Notes: generated from the letters alone by a model not told the origin. Positions 43,500 through 52,135 are shown, counted from the stretch's first letter. The stretch is DNA of 64,000 nt from Solirhodobacter olei (GCF_004010155.1 NZ_RRYH01000013.1:62001-126000); one strand, 5' to 3'. Program-made: numbers and translations.

Positions 43500-45014
43500 T
43501 TACTTCAGGCAGGCCTTGACGAGGTTCAGCCGGCCGTCGGGGCTTGGCTGCCAGCCGCTCAGACGCTTCGAAACGCCATAGATGTCCTGAGGCACCCAAA
43601 GGTAGATGTAGGCGACATCCTTGGCAGCGATCGCCTCGGCCTGTTCATACATCGCAGCGCGCTTGGCACGATCGACCTCCACGGCTGCGCCGTCCAGTAG
43701 CTTGTCCACCTTGGGGTTTGAATAGCCCGAGGAATTGCCGCGGCCATCGGTGTGATGCGTCGGCATGAAGATCCCCTGCGGGTCAAGCGAACCGTTGCCC
43801 CACGACGTGAAGTACATGTCGCCCGTCTTCGGCTTGCCCATGGTGCGCCACTTCGAGCCCAGCATAGCGCTTTCGCCGACCTGAACCTTGGTCGTGATGC
43901 CGCCCTTCGCCATAAGCGAGGCAACGGCTTCCGCCGTGTCCTTGTCGGGGCCGGTTACATCCATCGTGACCTTGATGCCGTTGGGATAGCCCGCTTCCTT
44001 CAGCAGTTTGCGCGACAGCGCGGGATCGTAGGCCAAGCCTTTCAGCGCCTTGTTCTTGCCGAAGGCGTCCGGGCTGAGAATGCCGTTGATCGCCACTGCA
44101 TGGCCGCCCAGGATCTTGTTGATGACCAGCGGCTTGTCGATGGCATGGGCGATCGCCTCGCGCACCCGGATGTCGGTGAACGGCTTTTCCGTCAGGTTCA
44201 TCGCTATGAAATAGCTGCGGGTACCGTTGACGAAGACTGCCTTGGCATTGCCGCTCGCGTTCACCTGCGACACGGCATAAGGGGGCAGGTGGTCGATGAT
44301 CTGCGCGTCCCCGGCCAGAAGCGCCGCAACGCGCGAGGAGGATTCCGGAATCGTCTTGAAGATCACGCGATCGACGCAGGCCTTGCCGCCCCAGTAGTCG
44401 TCAAAACGCTTCATCACGACCGAGTCACCTTTGTTCCACTGAACAAGCTGGAACGGACCAGTGCCGTCTTCCTGCGTGGCCATGCCGGCCGTGCCGACCT
44501 TGCCGACGAACGCCTTCGAGACGACCTCCTGGAAGGGTAGCATGGCTGGAAGCAGCGACCAGGGCGCGGACAGGGTAACGCGCAGGGTATCCCCGTTCAC
44601 CACGTCCACGGACTTGATCGGTCCAAGCAGGCTTTGGCGCGGGCTGGTCTGGCCGTCGCCAAGTCCGCCCTTTTCCCAGATCCGATCGAGCGTGAATTTC
44701 ACGTCTTCGGCGGTCATCGTGCTGCCGTCGTGGAACTTGACGCCTTTACGGATCTTGAACTCGTAGACCGTGGGCGAGATCTGCTTGTAGGACTCGGCCA
44801 GCTGCGGCACGACGTGCATCGCAGGATCGCGGGTCAGGATGCCGTCGTACATCTCGCGGATGATTGTTTCCGTGTTCGTGTCGCGGTGGTTGGCCGGGTC
44901 AAGCGTGGCGGCATCCGCGCTGAAGCCGATCACCAGGTCCTTCGCGGCAACGGTCTGGCTTGTCGCGCCAAAGGCGATCAGCGCGGCCAGACCGGCGCTG
45001 GTGAGCTTTCTCAT
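43500..45014 (-). CDS. Periplasmic substrate-binding protein, family 5 (peptide-type)
   Basis: 504 residues with a Sec signal peptide (RKLTSAGLAALIAFGATS, cleavage after VAA). Family 5 solute-binding marks: DLVIGFSADAATLDPANHRD, IIREMYDGILTRDPAMHVVP, KIRKGVKFHDGSTMTAEDVK and GTGPFQLVQWNKGDSVVMKR. Family members bind peptides, opines, glutathione, or other amides; this ligand is not deducible. First gene of the transporter operon, with a sigma-54 promoter 84-99 bases before its ATG. The strong expression expected for a binding protein fits that promoter position. Confidence 0.9.
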   Translation of the reverse strand: MRKLTSAGLAALIAFGATSQTVAAKDLVIGFSADAATLDPANHRDTNTETIIREMYDGILTRDPAMHVVPQLAESYKQISPTVYEFKIRKGVKFHDGSTMTAEDVKFTLDRIWEKGGLGDGQTSPRQSLLGPIKSVDVVNGDTLRVTLSAPWSLLPAMLPFQEVVSKAFVGKVGTAGMATQEDGTGPFQLVQWNKGDSVVMKRFDDYWGGKACVDRVIFKTIPESSSRVAALLAGDAQIIDHLPPYAVSQVNASGNAKAVFVNGTRSYFIAMNLTEKPFTDIRVREAIAHAIDKPLVINKILGGHAVAINGILSPDAFGKNKALKGLAYDPALSRKLLKEAGYPNGIKVTMDVTGPDKDTAEAVASLMAKGGITTKVQVGESAMLGSKWRTMGKPKTGDMYFTSWGNGSLDPQGIFMPTHHTDGRGNSSGYSNPKVDKLLDGAAVEVDRAKRAAMYEQAEAIAAKDVAYIYLWVPQDIYGVSKRLSGWQPSPDGRLNLVKACLK

Positions 45015-45097
45015 GGGTCAGTCTCCCGTGTTTGGACTTGTAGGCGTTTTCGCTCTTGAACGTCGGCTCTGATATGAGACGCCGTCAGCTGGATACA

Positions 45098-45113
45098 TGC
45101 AAATTTGGTGCCA
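45098..45113 (-). promoter_or_regulatory. Sigma-54 (-24/-12) promoter of the transporter operon
   Basis: On the minus strand: TGGCACCAAATTTGCA, matching the RpoN consensus TGGCAC-N5-TTGCA with exact spacing. It lies in the 230-bp gap between rpoN and the substrate-binding-protein gene, giving an expected leader of about 70 bases. The sequence directly upstream on that strand is AT-rich (poly-T run near 45.14 kb), which could be an IHF-type or bend region. Confidence 0.85.
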
Positions 45114-45244
45114 ACATTTCAAACCACAGGCGGCGGCTAAAAAAACCAATCATCTCAGGGCGGCTGCAGGGATGTCGGCGGAGTCTCGCCGGTCGCTTTC
45201 GACCTCTTGCGTGAGTATCACGCCAGATGAACGAAACGCACGCG

Positions 45245-46585
45245 TCAGGCCCGGGGTCTCCGCCGCGCCGCTGCGGCGCGCGCGACCGAAGAGGGCAGCC
45301 CCAACTCGTCACGGTATTTGGCGACGGTTCTCCGCTCGACCCGGATGCCGTTGGCCTGGAGCGCCGCGCAAAGCGCGGCGTCGCTGAGCGGGCGGGTCTT
45401 GTCCTCGGCCCCGATCATCTCCCCGATACGGCGTTTGAGCGCCCCGATCGACCACGCGCTGTTTCCATCCTCCGCAGGAAGGCCGCGCGCGAAGCACCGG
45501 CGTAACTCCAGAAGACCGCGCGGAGTGTCGATGGTCATACCCCGAACGATGCGGCTTACGGTGGAGGCGTGCATACCGATGGCTTCTGCCACGTTCTGCA
45601 ACGACAGGGGGGCCGGAGGTGCCTGCGGATCGGAGAGGAACGCGGATTGCCGCCGCACCACTTCGGAAGCGACGCGAAGGGCCGTCGCATTGCGCTGGTC
45701 CACGGCCCGCTTCAAGTCTCGCGCGAAGGTCAGGGCCTCGGCCTCGGTGGGGGTGCGTGTTTCCTTGTCAGTGGCCCGGTCGTCCCGCACAACGATCGTG
45801 GGCAGGGTGGTGCCGTTCAACTCGACCCGCCAGCCGTCGCGCGTGCGTTCCGTCAGGAGATCTGGGGGGCGTATCGGCGCTTCTCCGGTTTCGAGGAAAC
45901 GCGCGCCCGGCTTGGGGTCGAAGCTGCGCACGATTGCGAGGTGGTCTTGAACGGCCTCAAGGGAGATGCCGCACACCTCGGCCAGTCGGTCCGGACCGTC
46001 CTCGGCAAGGACCGCGAGATTGTCGAGGATCTGCGCAAGGTCATCGCTCAGTACGCCTTTGTCGCGGGCCTGCAGGCGCAGACACTCCGTTAGCGACCGC
46101 GCGAAGAGGCCCGACGGCTCGAACAGCTGTAGGCGATCTAGAACCCGCTCGGCGGCCTCGACGCTGCATCCGCGGGCCTCGGCTATCTCCTCGGCGGTTT
46201 CGCCAAGCCAACCATAGGGTTCGAGAGCTTCCAGAAAACCAAAGGCGATGTGCCGGTCCCCGGGATCGGCGAGCGACAGGGAGATCTGCTGCGCGACATG
46301 CTCCACGAGGCTTGCCGCGGGACGCCCCAGAAGGTCGATGCCATCGCTGCCTGTCCCGTTCCAGACCTTGCGCCCGATCGCCCGGCCCCCCGGATCGACG
46401 GGCCGGCGAGGGGGCGTCACAGGTGGCGGGGTCAGTTCCAGGAAGACATTGGCCTCGGTCGTCTTGGCCAGAAAGGTGTGGAGTTCGGCGTTGTTGTATT
46501 TCAACAGGCCGATTGCCTGACGAAGCGAAGTCGTCATCGACAGCGTCCGTCGTTGCGAGATGCCCAGTGAGGGCGTCATAGCCAT
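45245..46585 (-). CDS. rpoN: RNA polymerase sigma-54 factor (RpoN)
   Basis: 446 residues, ATG preceded by AGGAGGGGG. Region I, which contacts activators, is present (GISQRRTLSMTTSLRQAIGL then LKYNNAEL). The acidic region II is short, as in other Rhodobacterales RpoN. The core-binding and -12-binding parts include LSLQNVAEAIGMHASTVSRI, and the RpoN box that reads the -24 element is ERRTVAKYRDELGLPSS near the C-terminus. It lies immediately upstream of an operon with its own sigma-54 promoter and activator. Rhodobacterales often carry several specialised rpoN copies; none of the usual rpoN neighbours (lptB, hpf, ptsN) is here, which suggests a dedicated copy. Confidence 0.92.
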   Translation of the reverse strand: MAMTPSLGISQRRTLSMTTSLRQAIGLLKYNNAELHTFLAKTTEANVFLELTPPPVTPPRRPVDPGGRAIGRKVWNGTGSDGIDLLGRPAASLVEHVAQQISLSLADPGDRHIAFGFLEALEPYGWLGETAEEIAEARGCSVEAAERVLDRLQLFEPSGLFARSLTECLRLQARDKGVLSDDLAQILDNLAVLAEDGPDRLAEVCGISLEAVQDHLAIVRSFDPKPGARFLETGEAPIRPPDLLTERTRDGWRVELNGTTLPTIVVRDDRATDKETRTPTEAEALTFARDLKRAVDQRNATALRVASEVVRRQSAFLSDPQAPPAPLSLQNVAEAIGMHASTVSRIVRGMTIDTPRGLLELRRCFARGLPAEDGNSAWSIGALKRRIGEMIGAEDKTRPLSDAALCAALQANGIRVERRTVAKYRDELGLPSSVARAAAARRRPRA

Positions 46586-46844
46586 GTGGTGCCCCCTCCT
46601 GTCAGCGCCGGCACAGGGTAGCTGTCAGATGGGCGGGTTGGAAGCCACAGAGGGGCGCGACCCCAGCGGTTCCCTTCGCCGGTTCTACGCCGCCCGATAA
46701 TCCTTGCTAACCCCCTAGGCAACCATCACGAAAGTCAGCTTCAGACCGGGCCACCACGGTATTCGCCACCGCGAATAACGACCGCTTCGCCGGGCTTCTT
46801 ACCGGAACCTGCCTGTCACCGCCCTCTGATCATCAGAACCAGGG

Positions 46845-46884
46845 GGCATGATGATTAGAAGTCAATGGCATGACAATTAGAAGT
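46845..46884. repeat. Two 18-bp direct repeats, 22-bp period
   Basis: GGCATGATGATTAGAAGT (46845-46862) and GGCATGACAATTAGAAGT (46867-46884) differ at 2 of 18 positions. They lie in the otherwise empty 441-bp gap between rpoN and the H-NS-like gene. Similar short terminal repeats occur at the ends of IS21-family elements, but no istA or istB is present, so they may be a scar or a regulator-binding array. Confidence 0.55.
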
Positions 46885-46947
46885 GTCTCTACGGTTGATC
46901 AGAACCTGGAAGGCCGGTCTTTCCCCAGCGTCTTGGCCCGATGCATT

Positions 46948-46974
46948 GGCCGTGCCGCGAGATGCGGCACGGCC
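46948..46974 (-). terminator. GC-rich hairpin downstream of the H-NS-like gene
   Basis: Perfect 11-bp arms GGCCGTGCCGC and GCGGCACGGCC around a GAGAT loop, about 53 bases past the stop of the leftward H-NS-like gene. No U-run on either side, so it is a probable rather than certain terminator. Nothing else codes in 46586-47026. Confidence 0.5.
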
Positions 46975-47026
46975 CTCGGGCGCGCGCCCGGTTAGAGGGG
47001 CACGCGCCGCATCGCTCCACGCTCTG

Positions 47027-47344
47027 TCACATTTCGAGTTCTTTGATATCTTTCCCGGCGGCGATGTGCGCTTCGATCCATTTGGGTTTCCGGCCGCGAC
47101 CGGTCCAGGTCAGGTCGGGATTTTCGGGATGCCGGTATTTCGGAGCGCCAGCGCCGCGCTTCCTGCCTGTGGTCACACCGGCAAGATCGGCGAGGGAGAA
47201 GCCGAGCTCTTTCGCCTGCGCTTCAAGCGCGGCGACGGCTTCAGCTTTCTTGCGGCTTTCGAAGTTATCGATCGCCTTGGCAACGTCTTTTTGAAGTTGC
47301 TTCAGTTCGGGCAGATCGAGGGTATTGAGGTCGAGTTTGGACAT
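47027..47344 (-). CDS. H-NS/HvrA-family nucleoid protein
   Basis: 105 residues from the ATG at 47344 with GGAGACTCCT upstream. The N-terminal helix (LDLPELKQLQKDVAKAIDNF, ESRKKAEAVAALEAQAKEL) is the oligomerisation part. The C-terminal YRHPENPDLTWTGRGRKPKW is the H-NS DNA-binding motif, in the form found in HvrA of Rhodobacter. Members bind AT-rich DNA and modulate or silence genes, including acquired ones. Its position beside acquired and regulatory genes is suggestive. Single-gene unit, hairpin downstream. Confidence 0.88.
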   Translation of the reverse strand: MSKLDLNTLDLPELKQLQKDVAKAIDNFESRKKAEAVAALEAQAKELGFSLADLAGVTTGRKRGAGAPKYRHPENPDLTWTGRGRKPKWIEAHIAAGKDIKELEM

Positions 47345-47896
47345 AGGAGTCTCCAGGCTGAATTTCGCTGTCCTATCTGTGAACGTCTGACTCTGCAATC
47401 GGATTGAGGTGCGACTGCGATGAATCGCCGATCGGTGGAAAACTGCAGGCGGCGATATTGGAATTGGATCGAGGCGGGCAGCGGGCAATAGGCCTTCAGA
47501 AGACTTCGCATCTGCCGCCAACTCTGCCGAGCGCCCGGTCGCGCGCCGTACAATGCCTCATCAAGGCCAAAGGTCTGGTATTTGAAGTATTTCGCCCGGA
47601 TCGCCCGCAATCTCTGGGCCTGATGACAGCTGAGGATAAGTCTGGGAGGTCGTGCCTTGGCCCTTCCTGTGCGAAGGGCACCGCGGCTCGAGCGCGGACG
47701 CGTTGCACCATCACGGGCAGGAACGATGTGAAATCCGCGCACCTTTCAAATGAGCGTCAGCCGATTGATTGGCCTGATCCGAAGTTCAACGGTACCGACG
47801 GCGCAATTAGAAGGGTGCTATCCACTCGGTTGGTCGTGATTATTCCCGCGGCGATCCAGCCCGCCGCGGCCTGAAATCGGCCCCTCGACGCTTTGG
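47345..47896. other. Gene-free stretch
   Basis: About 550 bp. The minus strand near 47.48-47.74 kb has an open frame (IRAKYFKYQTFGLDEALYGA) with unremarkable start signals and no recognised family; it may be a decayed gene. The right part upstream of the H-NS-like gene must hold that gene's promoter. No IS ends were recognised. Confidence 0.4.
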
Positions 47897-48190
47897 CTAC
47901 TTATTCCCGTCGATCCATTTCGACATGAGCCCTCGATCGCGGAAGCATTCGTCCGGGACGGTGCGCCGTTTGATCCGGGCGAGGCGTTCGGCAAAGGCCA
48001 CTTGCTTTGAACTTGGCAGGTGGTTGATTGGCGCAGGCGGCAGTTTGACCTGATCCTCGATCCAGGCACTGAGGCTGCGGCGATCCTGCTGAACCTCCCA
48101 GGGGAGGTTAGTCCGGTTGCGCAGCGCAAGCGACCGCGCGTAGGCGATCTGCCGGGCGGTGACGGGCAGGGGAAAGGGCCTCTCATCCAT
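47897..48190 (-). CDS. Small protein of two tandem 40-residue motifs
   Basis: 97 residues from the ATG at 48190, with a strong GGAGGAGGATCACC site. It contains two copies of one motif: TARQIAYARSLALRNRTNLP + WEVQQDRRSLSAWIEDQ (about residues 11-47) and SSKQVAFAERLARIKRRTVP + DECFRDRGLMSKWIDGNK (about 60-97). Shared positions are K/R-Q-x-x-F/Y-A-x-x-L-A, then P, D-R, S-x-W-I. Similar repeats occur as C-terminal tails of plasmid or conjugation-associated DNA enzymes, so nucleic-acid binding is a reasonable guess. A broken one-copy relative lies at 10.4 kb. Confidence 0.7.
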   Translation of the reverse strand: MDERPFPLPVTARQIAYARSLALRNRTNLPWEVQQDRRSLSAWIEDQVKLPPAPINHLPSSKQVAFAERLARIKRRTVPDECFRDRGLMSKWIDGNK

Positions 48191-48745
48191 GGTGATCCTC
48201 CTCCGCTGCTCTGCCAGAGGTATAGAACATAACAAGAACAATATCAAGAAACACCCTCCAAAGCGGCGCTGGAAGCGGGCGTGGTAAGAGGGCAGGGGGG
48301 TGAACGCTCGGCCACCGGGACCGGACAAGTGGCGACCTCGGCAGCTTCTCAATAGGGGAGACTCCGCCCGTTGCACCAAGTTGCGCGCGACAGGCGGGGC
48401 GAAAAGCCCCTCAACCTTGCGGAACGGCCCTCCACGGTCGACGGTCATTGGTTCGAGGCGCCTAACAGGCTGTCCGGGATTGCCAAGTTGTTCCTGGGGT
48501 GGCGTTGTCGTAGGTGACGAGGATGTAGATGCCTGACACCCTGCCGCTATCGTCTCTCCGCTCTCTCCTGGCGACACGCCCGATCCGATGCCTTCGATCT
48601 ACGGGGCGCCGATACCCTCGAAATGAGCACCAGACGAACGCCTCTCAGGCCCATGCCGATTTCGGCCAAACAGCTTGGCAATCCCCGTTTGGGCGGGCTG
48701 GGCGGAGGTTGGTGAGTGGCCCCCGCCCAGTTCGTGTCTAAGCAA
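48191..48745. other. Gene-free stretch
   Basis: About 555 bp with only Arg/Pro-rich open frames and no good start sites. The segment directly upstream of the tandem-motif gene is comparatively AT-rich (AGAACATAACAAGAACAATA near 48.23 kb) and probably holds its promoter. No repeats or RNA genes recognised. Confidence 0.4.
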
Positions 48746-49183
48746 TCAGAGGTGAGCAGCTACGTAGTTGGCCACGGAATTTGCAAGGTCGCGCGGCGCG
48801 GCCATTCCGCCACTCGCCTGTACGTTAACGTCGTAGGCCTGCGTGACCGAGGGGATCGTGTCACCGCTCCCGGCCGCGGTAAACGCCGGTTCCTCCAGAA
48901 GGACCCTAGCGGTCAATTCCGAGGGGCCGGCAGCGGCGACACGAAGTCCCGTGATCCGAACCTCCAAGATGTTGCCGTGTGGCGACTGCAAGCCGGCCAG
49001 CTTCGCGCCGAGCGCATCATTCAACGCGCCCGATACCGCGCCCCATTCACTCGTATTGGGGGCGGGGCCACCCAGCTCATTGACGACGTTGATTTGCTGG
49101 ATCGTCGATGTATCAGCGAAGGCAGGTGCGCCGACCAGCACCGTAGCGGACATGACCGCGACGGCAGTTCGAATGCTTGTCAT
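48746..49183 (-). CDS. Exported protein of unknown function
   Basis: 145 residues with a Sec signal peptide (TSIRTAVAVMSATVLVGAPA, cleavage after AFA). The mature protein reads like a small periplasmic or lipoprotein-type beta/alpha domain: QQINVVNELGGPAPNTSEWG, ALNDALGAKLAGLQSPHGNI, LEVRITGLRVAAAGPSELTA, then a C-terminal helix (PRDLANSVANYVAAHL). No family recognised. Clean codon use. It stands alone between two gene-free gaps. Confidence 0.65.
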   Translation of the reverse strand: MTSIRTAVAVMSATVLVGAPAFADTSTIQQINVVNELGGPAPNTSEWGAVSGALNDALGAKLAGLQSPHGNILEVRITGLRVAAAGPSELTARVLLEEPAFTAAGSGDTIPSVTQAYDVNVQASGGMAAPRDLANSVANYVAAHL

Positions 49184-49554
49184 GATCGTTCTCCACTCAT
49201 CGGGCGGCCGGACCTCCAGCCACCGCGGCGTAGATCGGAAGACCTCCGCACACGATCAAGGCACAGGGGAAAAACACTCCGCGCGAGTCCGTGATCTGGC
49301 GTGAACTGCCCGATTCGGCAGCCCTCGGGCGGTGGCGTTCAGGTCGACGGAGCGACAATTAAGCGCCCCGATCCCGGTCGTCCGAGTGCTGTAGCGCAGT
49401 GCCCGGAAGCTGTCGTTTGCAAAGGTCGTCAGGAACGGCCAAAAGGGCGGGGACTGCCGTTCTCCGGTTCGATACCAAGGCCTGCAGTGTCGACGTTTTG
49501 GGCCCCCCGGTTTAAGGCGGCCTGACCGGAACACGCAGTGTTGCTGCCATGTCT
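49184..49554. other. Gene-free stretch
   Basis: About 370 bp between the exported-protein gene and the LysR gene. No supportable frame; open frames are antisense-like and lack starts. The promoter of the exported protein should be at its left end. Confidence 0.4.
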
Positions 49555-50526
49555 TTACGGTTCGACGCCTGGCGAAGACTGAATCAAGGCATCCGGATGC
49601 AGCTTCCCTTCCGCCTCGGCATGGAGACGGCGATAGGTCTCGATCACGATGGACCGGATCCAGCTCCCGCCGGCATCGTTGGCAAGCCGCGCGCTCCAGA
49701 AGAAGCGGACCAGGACCGGGCCGAGATCGACCGGTGGCCTCATCGCGCGAAGACCGAACGCATCCATGTCCCAGGCCAGCAATATGGCTGGGAAGGTTGC
49801 CAGGAAGTCCGACTTCGCCAGAAGCGATGCGACGCCCGCTGAATCCCCGATCATTGCGCTCACGCGTCGTGCACCGGCATCGCCCCGAGGGGCGACTGGG
49901 AACGGATTCTGCGTGGACCGGGTGACGTTGACCATCAGGTGCGGGTAGCGACGCCATGCCTCTATCCCCCAGGCATCACAAGCCGGGTGATCCCGCCGGG
50001 CGAAGGTCACCCAGGAGAACGGATCCATCACCTGCTCCTCCAGGCCCTCTGGAAGGCGCGGCTCGCCGCCAAGGTGCGCAAGGTCGATAAGCCCTTCGCT
50101 CAGGGCGGTGTAGACATCGTGATGCGCGGGAAGCCATTCGATCTTCACGTTAGGTGCTTCCGCCTCAACCCGGGTCGAGACCTCCGCGATGACCTTCGTG
50201 AGCGTCGGCATGGCGATCCGGAAGACGCGGTCGCTCGTCGCCGGGTCGAACAGGGTCCTCGGCGCGATCACCCGGCGTATGCTCCGAAGGATTGGGCGCA
50301 CGTCCTCTATGATCATTTCGGCAAACGGGCTCGGCTGCATGGTCCCGCGGACGCGGACGAGCAGCGGATCCCCGAGCTGGTCTCTCAGTCGGGCAAGCGA
50401 ATGGCTCACGGCCGACTGTGTGCGCCCGATTTTTTCGGCGGTCGCGGTGACGCTCCGCGTCTCCATGAGCACCTCGAAGACGACGAGGAGATTGAGATCG
50501 ACATTATGTAGATCAATCTCATTCAT
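49555..50526 (-). CDS. LysR-family regulator (NodD/SyrM-like group)
   Basis: 323 residues. The N-terminus IDLHNVDLNLLVVFEVLMET, RSVTATAEKIGRTQSAVSHS and LARLRDQLGDPLLVR is the LysR winged helix of the NodD/SyrM/PcpR type, and the effector domain follows. It is divergent from the small sulfotransferase-fold gene at 50640 across 113 bp. The natural inference is that it controls that gene and the SnoaL-like gene behind it. The inducer is unknown. Confidence 0.87.
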   Translation of the reverse strand: MNEIDLHNVDLNLLVVFEVLMETRSVTATAEKIGRTQSAVSHSLARLRDQLGDPLLVRVRGTMQPSPFAEMIIEDVRPILRSIRRVIAPRTLFDPATSDRVFRIAMPTLTKVIAEVSTRVEAEAPNVKIEWLPAHHDVYTALSEGLIDLAHLGGEPRLPEGLEEQVMDPFSWVTFARRDHPACDAWGIEAWRRYPHLMVNVTRSTQNPFPVAPRGDAGARRVSAMIGDSAGVASLLAKSDFLATFPAILLAWDMDAFGLRAMRPPVDLGPVLVRFFWSARLANDAGGSWIRSIVIETYRRLHAEAEGKLHPDALIQSSPGVEP

Positions 50527-50639
50527 GAGTTATGAAAACGTTTCGTTCGACTTAGGCAGGCATGTAGCGCCATCATCATCCCATAAAAGGCCATTTAGGC
50601 AATCTCGATAGATCCCATTCATAGAGGAGAACCGGGGCT

Positions 50640-51275
50640 ATGGCACTTGAAATCATCGGCGCCGGGTTCGGACGGACCGGTACATTTTCGTTGAAGGCGG
50701 CGCTCGAGCGTCTGGGTTTCGGGCCTTGCCACCACATGTCGGAGGTGATCGGCGATCCCGTGCAGATAAGACTCTGGAACGAGGCTGCGGAGGGCCACCC
50801 GGACTACGCTCGCATATTCGCCGGCTTCCGCTCGGCGGTTGACTTTCCGGTATCGGCCTATTGGCAGGACATCCTGGCGGTGACCCCCAGTGCGAAGGTC
50901 ATTCTGTCCGACCGCGATCCGGAGGATTGGTATGGAAGCTTCTCGCAGACCATCCTGCCGCTCATCCTCGACAGAACTTCGTGGCCGGACGACCGCCGCG
51001 CCTGGTTCGAGATGATCGATCGCGTGATTGTCGGAAAGGCGCTTGGTGGGCGGAGTGACCGCGAGGGCATCCTCGCTGCCTACCGCGGGAACGCGGCAGC
51101 GGCGCACGAGCTTGTCGCCGAGGGGCGCGCCCTGGTGTTCCGCGCGCGGGACGGCTGGGGGCCGCTCTGCCGGTTCCTGGGCGTCGAGATGCCGGACGAA
51201 CCCTATCCAAAGACCAATCCCCGTGCCGAGTTCTTCGCTTCAGTGAAGTCCGGCGTCGAAGAAGCCTCCAGCTGA
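50640..51275 (+). CDS. Sulfotransferase-fold protein (Sulfotransfer_4 type)
   Basis: 211 residues. The phosphate-binding loop is IIGAGFGRTGTFSLKAALER at the very N-terminus; then GFGPCHHMSEV, the 3'-phosphate region KVILSDRDPEDWYGSFSQTI, and near the end GWGPLCRFLGVEMPDEPYPK. This is the signature of the short, mostly uncharacterised sulfotransferase relatives found widely in bacteria. Whether it uses PAPS is not known. ATG with GGAG upstream. Followed at 84 bases by a SnoaL-like gene; divergent LysR regulator. Confidence 0.8.
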   Translation: MALEIIGAGFGRTGTFSLKAALERLGFGPCHHMSEVIGDPVQIRLWNEAAEGHPDYARIFAGFRSAVDFPVSAYWQDILAVTPSAKVILSDRDPEDWYGSFSQTILPLILDRTSWPDDRRAWFEMIDRVIVGKALGGRSDREGILAAYRGNAAAAHELVAEGRALVFRARDGWGPLCRFLGVEMPDEPYPKTNPRAEFFASVKSGVEEASS

Positions 51276-51359
51276 ACGCATCCCGCGAAGTCAAACAACG
51301 AGCGAATCCCGGTGCGGGCCGGGAACGGCTTTGCTCAATTTGAGGAAGGGAGACACATC

Positions 51360-51791
51360 ATGTCCGCAAAGAACGAAGTTCTTGCCGCATCGGCGAAATT
51401 TTATGAAGCGCTCAACCGTATGGCCGCTGGCGATGCAGCGCCGATGGCCGATGTCTGGGCCCGAAGCGGCGAGGTGTCCGCACAGCATCCGATCGGTGGC
51501 CGTGACGAGGGGTACGAAACGGTCGTCGACAGCTTCGCGAAGGTCGCATCGATTGCGGGTGGGGGCGAGATCAGGCTCCTCCATCAGAAGGTCGATGTCG
51601 GATCCGACATGGCGGTCGAGGCCGGCGTCGAAACCGGAACGCTCATCATCGCAGGCCACAAGGCGAGCATTCATCACCGCGTGACCAACGTCTACCGGCG
51701 CGTAGACGGAGACTGGAAGCTGGCACACCACCACACGGACCTGTCCGAGGCGATGCTGGGTATCCTGAAGCTTCTGAGCGAGGCCGCCTGA
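51360..51791 (+). CDS. SnoaL-like / NTF2-fold protein
   Basis: 143 residues from the ATG at 51360 (GAGG upstream). Family marks: LAASAKFYEALNRMAAGDAA, MADVWARSGEVSAQHPIGG and RVTNVYRRVDGDWKLAHHHT, the last being the closing strand pair of DUF4440/SnoaL_3-type NTF2-fold proteins. Such small cone-shaped proteins can be enzymes (isomerases, cyclases) or stress-related ligand binders. Co-oriented with the preceding sulfotransferase-fold gene and likely co-regulated by the divergent LysR protein. Confidence 0.8.
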   Translation: MSAKNEVLAASAKFYEALNRMAAGDAAPMADVWARSGEVSAQHPIGGRDEGYETVVDSFAKVASIAGGGEIRLLHQKVDVGSDMAVEAGVETGTLIIAGHKASIHHRVTNVYRRVDGDWKLAHHHTDLSEAMLGILKLLSEAA

Positions 51792-52135
51792 CGGTCTTCC
51801 ATCGCGTGGACTGCGGGAGGCTTGCGCCGTCCGCTTTCCACTTTTGGCGACGCGCATAAGCTGGCAGGGAAGGGCCGAGCGGGGCTCACCTAAGCAGTAG
51901 TACGTCCTCGGCGCCACTACGGCAGCTTCGGACAAGACCGACGCGCAAGTACCCCCTCGACGGTCTGCTTCGTGCCCTCAAGCATCCCATCTGTTCAGGG
52001 CCCGCGCTGGGTTCCCCGAGAGCGGTCGTTCGCGGAGCGTAGGGCCGATGCCCATTGAGCGGGCCAAAGCAGGCCTGATGTGTGGCAGGGTCCCAGGTTC
52101 GTATCTCCTGGGTCTTCATCAAAGCGGCTCTAAAT
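51792..52135. other. Gene-free stretch
   Basis: About 340 bp between convergent genes. No supportable frame on either strand and no obvious terminator hairpin. The composition is mixed and looks like decayed sequence. Confidence 0.4.
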
